Below are positions 15,739 through 22,620 of a stretch of 64,000 nucleotides of DNA, piece by piece (position 1 is the first letter of the stretch; every line of letters begins with the position of its first letter). The notes beneath the pieces are model-generated. The model worked only from the letters and a program-made list of their open reading frames with translations, made no database searches and had not been told where the DNA came from. This DNA comes from a virus. The position numbers and the translations under genes are program-made. The stretch spans positions 1 through 64,000 of IMG/VR virus record IMGVR_UViG_3300018080_000003. One strand, 5' to 3'.

Positions 15739-16878
15739 GTGCGCAAAGTCGTAGGCCACAATGTCATCGATGTCTGCTTCCCCAAGGCCAAGCTCAAGCC
15801 TTTCTGGAAGAAAGTTCAGAAAGAGACCGTCAGCGGCTGTTGGAACTGGCTCGGGGCAGAAAGGCCGTCAGGTCCTCCTGTCTACCGCGTCAACAGCGCC
15901 AAGTCGATCAACTGCCCCAGAATCGCATGGGTACTCGAAAATCGCACCCCTCTCCCTTCCTGGCATCGGCTCAAGCGGACCTGCAAAAACCGGATGTGTG
16001 TAAACCCACTACATTACACCCGAATTGAGACAGATTTGCGTCATCCGGACATCGGCAAGAAAAGGCCGAGACCTTGGGTGCTGCATCCTCCCGGAAAGAC
16101 TACGATTCTTGCCTTGTCAGATGCGCTGCATCCAGATAACGACGCCAGCAGCATACAATTTCAAGAGACAGCAGCACAAGTTCTAGAAGAAATTCAATCT
16201 TCTAACAAAGCAAAGCGGGAACTCATCACAAGCGTGCAGAAGCTCCTAAGTGGTCAAAAAATAAGGATGAGAGACCTTGAGTCCCAGGTCTCTGGACTGG
16301 CCGAGGCGGGCACCAGAATACTGAACATCGAAGGTGCGCTGAACATTTTCACTGAGATGATGGAGGCTCGGCAGAAAAGACAAGACGAAACAATCGTCAA
16401 GTCCATGAACGAGATAACAGACTCGATGAAGAGGCTGTCAGAAAGCAACAGCAACATCGCGGAAGCCCTGAGAGAAAACACCGCAGCCATCGTGCGCTCA
16501 GAGGCCAAGGTGGATGTTCTCGTCGGAGCGCTGAACAAGCCTCTCGCGCCTGCGACCGAGATAGTGCCACAGCAGGAAGAGCAGACAGATACGGCAGCGC
16601 CTGACTCAAAACCAAACCCCCCCTTCCTCGAAAAGCTGGCTCACGTGTTCCAAGAGATCACTGGCACAAAAGTCTCAAACATGAACGACCTGCAAGAGGC
16701 CTTTCTGCTTATCTCAGCAAAAGAAGAAGACCCAGTCCCAGCTTTCTTCAGAGAAGTAGAGCGATATCATGAGCTTATCCAGTCATCTCCTGAATACGCA
16801 AGCGTTACGGGGTTCCTCGCGATGATTCAGAAACCCCTCAGAAGCGATGCCCGCCACCCTGCTCATCCCCCAGAATGA
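15739..16878 (+). CDS. HNH-type endonuclease-like protein with coiled-coil C-terminus
   Basis: GTG start with an AAGGGGA site ahead; 379 residues. Residues 30-95 carry an HNH/His-Me finger pattern: GCWNWLG, then PRIAWVLENR, RTCKNRMCVNPLHY. Such domains bind a zinc or metal ion and nick or cut DNA. In phages many are homing or free-standing nucleases. Residues 140-270 are coiled coil and 290-365 a small helical domain, an unusual extension. It is the only plus-strand gene among minus-strand operons, is visibly more A-rich than its neighbours, and overlaps the tail of the gene at 16838. Likely an insertion; a regulatory DNA-binding role is the alternative. Confidence 0.7.
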   Translation: MRKVVGHNVIDVCFPKAKLKPFWKKVQKETVSGCWNWLGAERPSGPPVYRVNSAKSINCPRIAWVLENRTPLPSWHRLKRTCKNRMCVNPLHYTRIETDLRHPDIGKKRPRPWVLHPPGKTTILALSDALHPDNDASSIQFQETAAQVLEEIQSSNKAKRELITSVQKLLSGQKIRMRDLESQVSGLAEAGTRILNIEGALNIFTEMMEARQKRQDETIVKSMNEITDSMKRLSESNSNIAEALRENTAAIVRSEAKVDVLVGALNKPLAPATEIVPQQEEQTDTAAPDSKPNPPFLEKLAHVFQEITGTKVSNMNDLQEAFLLISAKEEDPVPAFFREVERYHELIQSSPEYASVTGFLAMIQKPLRSDARHPAHPPE

Positions 16879-17347
16879 GCGTAGGTCCATGGCCATCATC
16901 TGTTGAGGCATCGTCAGGCGGGACAGGTATGCCCATCGCTTCCAGGCGCGCTCGGATGGAGTCGTACGCCGTTCCGGCCGAAGTGCAGTAGGCGCTGCGA
17001 AGGAGCTGCCCCTTGAGCGCGAAGGGGGCTCCGGCGAGCAGCAAGTTCTGGATGATCAGGTCGTTCGTCTCCTGGTCATCGTCACGGAGCGCGCTCTGGA
17101 CTGTCATCGCGATAGCGGTCTGCAGGTTGACCTGAAGCAACTCCGTGAACTCTGCAGCGTCAAGGCGGCGTTTCGAAGGGGTCGACTCGAAAAGGACCTT
17201 CCCCAGAGGTTTGCTCGGCTCGTTCACGTCCACCACCTTCACCTTCCTTGCCTTCGCCGCCTCTGCCCTTCGCGCCTTCCGGTTCTTCGGCCATGACGCA
17301 GAGGGGGATGTGTCGACGGGCTTCTTCTTGTGCTTCTTCGGTCTCAT
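16838..17347 (-). CDS. Unknown protein with basic N-terminus, 169 aa
   Basis: The start at the ATG at 17347 has a good GGAG site 5 bases ahead. The first 45 residues are very basic (MRPKKHKKKPVDTSPS, RKARRAEAAKARKVKV). A helical domain follows (EFTELLQVNLQTAIAMTV) and the C-terminus is acidic and Gly-rich. The first 188 bases overlap the end of the gene at 17160 in another frame, and the last 41 overlap the HNH gene tail to tail. The basic start suggests nucleic acid binding. No family is recognised. Confidence 0.6.
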   Translation of the reverse strand: MRPKKHKKKPVDTSPSASWPKNRKARRAEAAKARKVKVVDVNEPSKPLGKVLFESTPSKRRLDAAEFTELLQVNLQTAIAMTVQSALRDDDQETNDLIIQNLLLAGAPFALKGQLLRSAYCTSAGTAYDSIRARLEAMGIPVPPDDASTDDGHGPTLILGDEQGGGHRF

Positions 17348-17600
17348 CTTCACTCCGAACTGGATCATCATCGAACGGGAAGGCCTCAGCGACCTCCCGC
17401 GCGATGCGTTCTCGGTCCTTCAGCGGTGCACGTTCAAGCTGCTCAGAGGAGACGAAGGACAAACTCTCCACCGAAGCACCGTCAAAAAGACGAGAGACGG
17501 CACTCGTGGCCGCCTCCCGCGCGTCGTACGCGTACTCGCCCTCGACCTCCACCTCGACGATGGCTTGAAAGCGAACGCGCCACATGGTCCTAGCTGCCAT
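17160..17600 (-). CDS. Small acidic protein, 146 aa, overlapping the next gene
   Basis: The ATG at 17600 has a GGGGGAG site; an inner ATG at 17585 is possible. The first 60 residues look globular (MWRVRFQAIVEVEVEGEYAYDAREAATSAVSRLF), a short alpha/beta pattern. After residue 80 the chain becomes acidic then Gly/Glu/Arg low-complexity, which is where it overlaps the basic N-terminus of the gene at 16838. The N-terminal part is credible; the last 60 codons may be tolerated rather than selected sequence. Function unknown. Confidence 0.55.
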   Translation of the reverse strand: MAARTMWRVRFQAIVEVEVEGEYAYDAREAATSAVSRLFDGASVESLSFVSSEQLERAPLKDRERIAREVAEAFPFDDDPVRSEDETEEAQEEARRHIPLCVMAEEPEGAKGRGGEGKEGEGGGRERAEQTSGEGPFRVDPFETPP

Positions 17601-17802
17601 CAGTCGCTCCCCCCCCTCGCCGCAGCTCCGCTAGCTCTTCCTTCACGCCCTGAAGCTCCGTCGCCAGCGCGAGGATGGCTGCGGAAGACGCGGCGCCACG
17701 GTCAGACGAGAGCAGGAAGGCTTCGAGAGTGTCCTGAGTCTCAGGACATAGCTCGTCAAATTGAACCGATACCATCTGCCTCGTGCTGAGCTTGTCACTC
17801 AT
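17590..17802 (-). CDS. Small helical protein, 70 aa
   Basis: The chain is short and soluble (MSDKLSTRQMVSVQFDELC) with a helical C-terminal half (ALATELQGVKEELAELRRGGG). No motif is recognised. It overlaps the gene upstream by 8 bases and the next start by 11 bases, as expected for coupled translation in the small-gene block. Function is not known. Confidence 0.55.
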   Translation of the reverse strand: MSDKLSTRQMVSVQFDELCPETQDTLEAFLLSSDRGAASSAAILALATELQGVKEELAELRRGGGATDGS

Positions 17803-18160
17803 CCTCCGGCGTCTCCTCCTCAGCAGAGTCCTCTTCCGGCTCCTCAGCCTCCTCCTCCTCTTCGCCCTCTTCTTCGGACTCCACCACGCGCTTCAGGAAC
17901 ACCTCGAAGCTCTCGCAGGAGCTGACCCAGTACCCCACGAAGTCCAGGCCGTAGTCCTCCAGCTCCTGCTCCGCGATGAGAAGCTCTCCGGCGTAACTCA
18001 CCATCCCTAGCGCCGCCGTCTCAGAGGCCTCAGCGGACTCAAAAACCGCAAAAGACACCAGCGGGAGCTGTGTGTGACCGTCTTCGGTCGAAAAAACAGC
18101 GAACGTGCCCTGCGCAGGGGCACTCATGTTCGCCAGAACCATGTCGTCATCTTCACTCAT
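17795..18160 (-). CDS. Acidic-tailed small protein, 121 aa
   Basis: The start is the ATG at 18160, 8 bases inside the upstream gene; the longer open frame is read from within that gene. Residues 1-85 look like a small alpha/beta domain (GTFAVFSTEDGHTQLPLVSFAVFE, here quoted as two strands around TEDGHTQ). The last 35 residues are almost all Glu, Ala, Pro and Asp. Highly acidic tails on small early phage proteins can mimic DNA or inhibit host proteins, but nothing more specific can be said here. Confidence 0.55.
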   Translation of the reverse strand: MSEDDDMVLANMSAPAQGTFAVFSTEDGHTQLPLVSFAVFESAEASETAALGMVSYAGELLIAEQELEDYGLDFVGYWVSSCESFEVFLKRVVESEEEGEEEEEAEEPEEDSAEEETPEDE

Positions 18161-18446
18161 CAGCGTCTCCTTCGTAGTAGTCGCCAAACGGACAGCGGTC
18201 GCACTTGCGATACACAGGGTCCCAGGCGACCTTTTCGCCACCCTCTTCGTCACCCTCCCGCCAGGCATGCTGCCCATCAATGGAGAGGGTAATCTTTCCA
18301 CCTGAGCCCACATCATGAATCTTCAAGGCCCGACCCTTGAACTCGATCTCCACCTCATCACCCGATGGGTGGTCCAAGACCAGCGTCTTCCCCACCTGGT
18401 CGATGGAAACCTTCTTGTCATGGCGGGTGCGAAGCTTGATCTTCAT
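18153..18446 (-). CDS. Small beta-rich protein with CxxC, 97 aa
   Basis: The ATG at 18446 overlaps the upstream TGA (ATGA). The body reads as alternating strands (MKIKLRTRHDKKVSI, KTLVLDHPSGDEVEIEF, ALKIHDVGSGGKITLSI). It ends with KCDRCPFGDYYE, a CxxC that could bind a metal or form a disulfide. The N-terminal pattern suggests a small beta barrel or sandwich. The family is not recognised. Confidence 0.55.
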   Translation of the reverse strand: MKIKLRTRHDKKVSIDQVGKTLVLDHPSGDEVEIEFKGRALKIHDVGSGGKITLSIDGQHAWREGDEEGGEKVAWDPVYRKCDRCPFGDYYEGDADE

Positions 18447-18673
18447 CCCTCGCCCCCCTTCGATGTGAACATGTTCGCGAAGTCGAACGTCTTGTCGATC
18501 AACAGTTTGCACTGCTCACGCGACATACCAGCTCTCGCCGCAAACTGCGAGCCCATCGAGATGAGCCCCACACAAGCCGCCAAGTCGCCGTACTTGTCTG
18601 CCGCGTCCCAAACCTTGCGACCAAGGTCTGAGAGAAAGCCCTGGACGCTCTTATCTTCTTCTTCATCTGCCAT
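18443..18673 (-). CDS. Small helical protein, 76 aa
   Basis: Starting at the ATG at 18673 gives MADEEEDKSVQGFLSDLG. The chain is helical with a mildly hydrophobic middle (GDLAACVGLISMGSQFAARAG), probably not a full membrane helix. A CKLLIDKTFDFANMF helix follows. No recognised motif. It belongs to the tightly overlapping run of small genes between 16.8 and 19.7 kb, whose products may be early host-directed proteins. Confidence 0.5.
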   Translation of the reverse strand: MADEEEDKSVQGFLSDLGRKVWDAADKYGDLAACVGLISMGSQFAARAGMSREQCKLLIDKTFDFANMFTSKGGEG

Positions 18674-18845
18674 CTGTCTTCTCCAAAGGAACGACACCCA
18701 GGGTCGCTACATGCAACCAGAGCCTCTCCTCGAACGCGGCAATCTCACGAGATGCCTGCAGTCGCATCTGACCCTCGACAGTGAGGTCCACAGGACGGGC
18801 CGAGGGTATGAGGTACTTGCGGAGGTCACTGTAGGTAAAGATCAC
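18663..18845 (-). CDS. Small protein, 60 aa
   Basis: A GTG at 18845 coupled to the upstream stop (GTGA) is preceded by AAGG at 8 bases. The product (MIFTYSDLRKYLIPS...) is helical with a central REIAAFEERLWLHVATLG stretch. It is too short for family recognition. Support comes from the coupled start, the ribosome site and the lack of any gap. Confidence 0.5.
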   Translation of the reverse strand: MIFTYSDLRKYLIPSARPVDLTVEGQMRLQASREIAAFEERLWLHVATLGVVPLEKTDGR

Positions 18846-19219
18846 AATAAAGCCTTGGCTGCACTACGCGCCGTTTTGAATACCTCCGAGCACCCTTCGG
18901 CATCTGTCACGACCCAAGCCTCGCCATGCTTGTGAGCAAAGGGCGCGCCTTCTGAAGTGCACAAGTATTCGTTTCGCAACAAGAGCCGAGTGGCAGCCTC
19001 CACATCCCGATCATGCTCAGTCGCACTAGCGAGCCACTTCAAGCACCTCGTCGCCATATCCGCCGCCTCACTGTTTCCGTAGAAATCGTCGACCTTCCAG
19101 TCCGGTCTTTGGGCGACGATGGCCCTCCATCTCTCAACGAACCATTCCTCGATTATTCCAAGGTTCAACTCTGGGTCTGCTGGGGCACTCCACATGCCAC
19201 CTTGATCCTCACCACTCAT
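18842..19219 (-). CDS. Unknown protein, 125 aa
   Basis: The protein is Trp-rich and helical (GIIEEWFVERWRAIVAQRPDW) with a mixed C-terminal half (EYLCTSEGAPFAHKHGEAWVV). No membrane segment. It overlaps both neighbours by 4 bases. The role is unknown; it is placed in the small-gene block upstream of nothing recognisable. Confidence 0.55.
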   Translation of the reverse strand: MSGEDQGGMWSAPADPELNLGIIEEWFVERWRAIVAQRPDWKVDDFYGNSEAADMATRCLKWLASATEHDRDVEAATRLLLRNEYLCTSEGAPFAHKHGEAWVVTDAEGCSEVFKTARSAAKALL

Positions 19220-19509
19220 GATGCTTCCCCCTCTGGAAAGGAGATCTTACGAAGCCGCTTCATCGTATTCGGATGCATCGCCACGGCATGAACGGGGTCG
19301 TCATCACCAGCTCGCTCGGTCAGACGAACGTATGTTCCGTCATCCAAGAGCTGCATCGGGACATCCGGCTTGAGCTTCGGATCAGCAAACACATTCACCG
19401 TTCCGACGCCCAGAATCTTCCATCGTTCCATCATCAGCGAACGGTTCCCAACAATCTGGAATGGCAAGAGCCCACGGCCACCGCTGCCCTCTAGCTCGTC
19501 TGAACTCAT
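19216..19509 (-). CDS. Small beta-rich protein, 97 aa
   Basis: The ATG at 19509 overlaps the upstream stop. After an acidic Ser/Gly start (MSSDELEGSGG) the chain looks like strands and turns (FQIVGNRSLMMERWKILGV, YVRLTERAGDDDP) and ends KRLRKISFPEGEAS. No family recognised. The Arg-rich Gly extension upstream in the open frame lies within the neighbour and is not used. Confidence 0.5.
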   Translation of the reverse strand: MSSDELEGSGGRGLLPFQIVGNRSLMMERWKILGVGTVNVFADPKLKPDVPMQLLDDGTYVRLTERAGDDDPVHAVAMHPNTMKRLRKISFPEGEAS

Positions 19510-19715
19510 CAGCCTCCCTCCGGCCAGTCTTCCTCCGGCACTTCGTCGTCTTCCACCCACTGGCCAGCCTCGTTAGTGACCATGTTTGGGAAGGGCCTGT
19601 CTCGTACGTCATCAGGCGCTTTCGGTTTCTTCTTTGAGCCAAAAATGCGGTCGTAGTTCTCCGCATACTGCCGCTCATCCGTCGGGCGCCGCTTGCTTCC
19701 CTTGCCGTTCATCAT
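19509..19715 (-). CDS. Conserved phage-type NGKGSxxRP small protein
   Basis: Starting at the first of two ATGs (19715), with an AAGGGG site 5-6 bases ahead, gives a 68-residue protein MMNGKGSKRRP followed by YAENYDRIFG. Short proteins with an N-terminal NGKGS/D-x-R-P and a Y-x-x-N-x-D-x-I-F-G motif are common in phages, and their role is undefined. The C-terminal half is acidic and Pro-rich. Recognition is from memory of that pattern; no function can be assigned. Confidence 0.62.
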   Translation of the reverse strand: MMNGKGSKRRPTDERQYAENYDRIFGSKKKPKAPDDVRDRPFPNMVTNEAGQWVEDDEVPEEDWPEGG

Positions 19716-19740
19716 GCTCACCCCTTTCGAGTTACGTATG

Positions 19741-21438
19741 TTACCGCTTGATCTTCCTGCCGTCCAGGTAAACCTGCTTCTTGTCCACGTGAGCCATGGC
19801 CTCCAAAAGGGCCATCAGCATCGCCTGACGCGGCTTCTCAAGCTTTAGAGAGCGAACGTACTCCTCCATGTTGCCCTTCTGGACCTTCACAAACTTCTCG
19901 AAGTCGAGTTGATCCGGCGTGATGCCGATGCGCTTGAACGCCGCTTCGATCTTGTCCAGCGTCCAGTGCCTCTCAGACCGCTGAATCGGCTTGTAGCGCA
20001 CGTTCCCGCCCTCTGAGACGTAGAAGCCCTCATCCATCTTGTCCAAGCGGTTCAAGATGATCTTGTCGATGTCACGACGACGCTTGCCCGCCAACTTCTC
20101 CACCGCATAGGCCTTCTCACGAGCATCGCAGATGTCTTCCAGCTCCAGGTCCTCGCTCGCCACCATGCCCATGAGCTTGTCAGCGTTTTCAGGCTTCTGC
20201 GCCTCACCGTACGCCTTGCAGTGATGACGCACATTGCACCACGAACACAGCATGCCCAGCGTCGGAGGGAAGTTGCTACGCGTCTCCAGCTGCCTCGCCA
20301 TGTCCGTCAAGTAGCGAACGCCGTCGATGCACTGCTCCGGCGTCCTGTGCGCACGTTGCGAGAGCCCGTGCCGCAGCATTTCGAACCGGAAGTGAACCTC
20401 CTTGACATTCTGGAACAGTTCGCGGATCGCCCAGCCGTAAACCGACAGCTGCACGTCCTTCGCAAGCTCTTCTCGCGTGAACATGTTCTTGTTCGTCTTG
20501 AAGTCCACCACCTCGAAGATGCCATCACCGTGGTACTCGATGAGGTCGATGTAGCCCAAGATCCAAAACTCGCCCGCTGCGATCTCAAAACGACGCTCGA
20601 TGCCACCACCAAGCTCCTCTGGGATCAGCTTGTCGAAGTCGAACTCCGTCTTCTCGACGTACTCACGAACCATCTCTAGCCCGCGCTGATAGTCGTCCTC
20701 ATCCCGCACGTCCGACTCGATGAAGGCACGACGGAACGCCTTCGTGGCCACCTCCTCAGACACCTCGCCCTGGATACGCTCTCGCAACACGTGCTTGTAC
20801 ACGCGCTCCAGACCACCGTGGACCAAGACACCGAAACGGCTCGATTCCTCCAGCTCCTCAGCGAACTCCGTCATGATGGCCGAGTCCTTCGGGACCTTGT
20901 CGATGTAGCTCAGCTTGAACGCATGCAGGCAGTGCTTCGCCTTGCGGATACGAGACACCGACAAAGGCTCATCTTGCAGCACCGAAAGCCTCTTCGGAGG
21001 CGCGAACGGATCAGGTCGCTCCGTCGGATTCTCACCCGGAGCCGGAAGGCTCGACTCGGGCGTGTGTGAGATCCCAGGGAGGGGTCCATACGGAGCGCCC
21101 CCATGGGCGTCCTCGCACGTCGTCCCACTCGGGGTTGAGTACACTGGCTTGCCGCAGATCTCACCGTCGCCCAAGTCCGCCAGGCAAAACTCCCCCTGAA
21201 GCACCACGTACGACGAGTCGTACTTCACACCAGGGCCCCTCACCGGGTTCTTGAGCAACGCCTCCGACTTCGGCTGCGGAACGTCCGGAGGGAAGATCTT
21301 CTTCAACTCCCGCCTCTCCTGCTTCACCTGCTCCTTCGGAGAGATGGCGGGCTCCTCCATCGGCTTCGCCCCCGCAAAAGCGTTCCCAGGGTCGTACTCG
21401 AACGCCGGAGCGAACGGATCAATGTCTTCTGCTGCCAT
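19741..21438 (-). CDS. Cas4/RecB-like PD-(D/E)XK nuclease with Fe-S cysteines
   Basis: This is a 565-residue protein. Nuclease motifs: His207 (GVLVHGGLE), Asp298 (GYIDLIE), Asp312-x-Lys314 (VVDFKT) and a following QLSVYGWA helix. Cys170, Cys398, Cys401 and Cys407 have the one-plus-three layout of the 4Fe-4S cluster in Cas4/AddB-type nucleases. These cut single-stranded or end DNA in recombination or replication. Residues 1-150 are a disordered lead with two DPFAP motifs and a small Cys-containing stretch (C85, C95, C108). It is encoded just downstream of the primase-helicase, so a role in recombination-dependent replication or DNA-end processing is likely. Confidence 0.85.
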   Translation of the reverse strand: MAAEDIDPFAPAFEYDPGNAFAGAKPMEEPAISPKEQVKQERRELKKIFPPDVPQPKSEALLKNPVRGPGVKYDSSYVVLQGEFCLADLGDGEICGKPVYSTPSGTTCEDAHGGAPYGPLPGISHTPESSLPAPGENPTERPDPFAPPKRLSVLQDEPLSVSRIRKAKHCLHAFKLSYIDKVPKDSAIMTEFAEELEESSRFGVLVHGGLERVYKHVLRERIQGEVSEEVATKAFRRAFIESDVRDEDDYQRGLEMVREYVEKTEFDFDKLIPEELGGGIERRFEIAAGEFWILGYIDLIEYHGDGIFEVVDFKTNKNMFTREELAKDVQLSVYGWAIRELFQNVKEVHFRFEMLRHGLSQRAHRTPEQCIDGVRYLTDMARQLETRSNFPPTLGMLCSWCNVRHHCKAYGEAQKPENADKLMGMVASEDLELEDICDAREKAYAVEKLAGKRRRDIDKIILNRLDKMDEGFYVSEGGNVRYKPIQRSERHWTLDKIEAAFKRIGITPDQLDFEKFVKVQKGNMEEYVRSLKLEKPRQAMLMALLEAMAHVDKKQVYLDGRKIKR

Positions 21439-21440
21439 CC

Positions 21441-22355
21441 TCAGTCCCCTTTCCTTCGACGCAGGCCAGCAAGGTTCATCTCAGGGAATGTCTCCTTCAC
21501 TGTCAAGATCTGTTTCAGCATCTCCCACGTCATCTCAGCCCGGTCCTCATCCGTGTGGTCCGTCACCAAGAAGAACCTCCCCAGCTTCGGGTGCTCCATC
21601 TCCACCTCCAAACCGAAACGCCGCCACTCCGCAATCAACTCGTCAGTCACGAAGTCCGCGCCCGCACTTGGTAACTTCACGTTGTCGAAGAACTCGCTCG
21701 GCATCCGACCATCAGCACGCGCAGGCAAACGGTTGGTGTGACCAAAGTACTCACCTTCGTCATCGGAAGCAGTACGCGCAGAATATGCGCCCTCGGGCGC
21801 GGGCGCCGCGGGCGGCGGGGATGCCGGGGCGAAGGGGTCCGACATAGGACTGCCTCTGGGCTCCTCACGCTCTGGACGCTCTGAGACAGGCCTGGGCGAC
21901 GGAAGCGTTGTCGTGGGCGCCCTGAGGGGCGCTGGGGCCTCCTGGGAGGCCTCCGCAGAGCTGAGGACGCCATCATGCCGCATGGTGGGTGCCTCCGCGT
22001 CCACAGAGGCCGCCTGGGGCGGCCCTGCCGGCGCGAAGGGGTCAGGCGGTGGAGGTGGCTTGCCAGGCAAAGTCCTGACAGTCGGATCCGACGGATCTGA
22101 CGCAGGTGCAAAAGGGTCTCGGTCTTGACTCATGGGTAGCTTTCTCTTGTCCTCTGACGAGTTTTCAGGCACTTGCCAGGCAATCAGGTTCTCGTAAGCC
22201 TCGGGGTCATGGTGAAGCAACCATTCCACACACGCGAATTCACTGGGCTTTGAGCACATTCCATCGAGGTAGAACAGACAGCCACCAGTGTCACTTCGAG
22301 GCCTGAATTTTAGGCAGCTTACATCTGCCCACATGTCGAAGTGATCGCCGATCAT
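21441..22355 (-). CDS. Cys-motif protein with three DPFAP linear motifs
   Basis: The start is uncertain; the ATG at 22355 is used, with TTG at 22403 and ATG at 22334 as alternatives, none with a strong ribosome site. Residues about 12-45 hold a Cys cluster (CLKFRP, GGCLFYLDGMC, FACVEWL) like a small metal-binding module seen in phage proteins. A long disordered region carries DPFAPASDP, DPFAPAGPP and DPFAPASPP. The C-terminal 100 residues are folded (FGLEVEMEHPKLGRFFLV). The repeated motif, shared with nuclease, primase and SSB-like protein, suggests a hub of the replication complex. Confidence 0.65.
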   Translation of the reverse strand: MIGDHFDMWADVSCLKFRPRSDTGGCLFYLDGMCSKPSEFACVEWLLHHDPEAYENLIAWQVPENSSEDKRKLPMSQDRDPFAPASDPSDPTVRTLPGKPPPPPDPFAPAGPPQAASVDAEAPTMRHDGVLSSAEASQEAPAPLRAPTTTLPSPRPVSERPEREEPRGSPMSDPFAPASPPPAAPAPEGAYSARTASDDEGEYFGHTNRLPARADGRMPSEFFDNVKLPSAGADFVTDELIAEWRRFGLEVEMEHPKLGRFFLVTDHTDEDRAEMTWEMLKQILTVKETFPEMNLAGLRRRKGD

Positions 22356-22410
22356 TTTGCCCGACCAGGGCAAACTGAATGATATCGGCAACTTGTGGCG
22401 CAAAACAAGC

Positions 22411-22620
22411 GAACGATCAAACGATCACCTGATTTGGCACAGTACAACTCTTGTCCATGGAGTTCTCTCTGTGTCCATGAAAGACAGATGATTCTCCTCA
22501 TTACGTGGTCCTTCTATTTATCGATCGATCGATCGTTCTGATCGTTAAAAATATAAATATATATAAATAAAGGGGAAATCGAAAAACGGTCGACGATCAC
22601 TCCGATCACTCCGATCACTA
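22411..22620. repeat. AT-rich GATC-repeat region, candidate origin
   Basis: The longest intergenic region of the replication block. It holds GATC-centred repeats at 22414-22428 (two CGATCA), 22522-22535 (CGATCGATCGATCG) and three tandem 9-mers CGATCACT(C/A) at 22594-22620. Between them is a 25-base A/T run (22547-22571). Direct repeats next to an AT-rich element beside a primase-helicase gene are the usual look of a replication origin. A regulatory leader for the gene at 21441 is the alternative. Confidence 0.5.
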
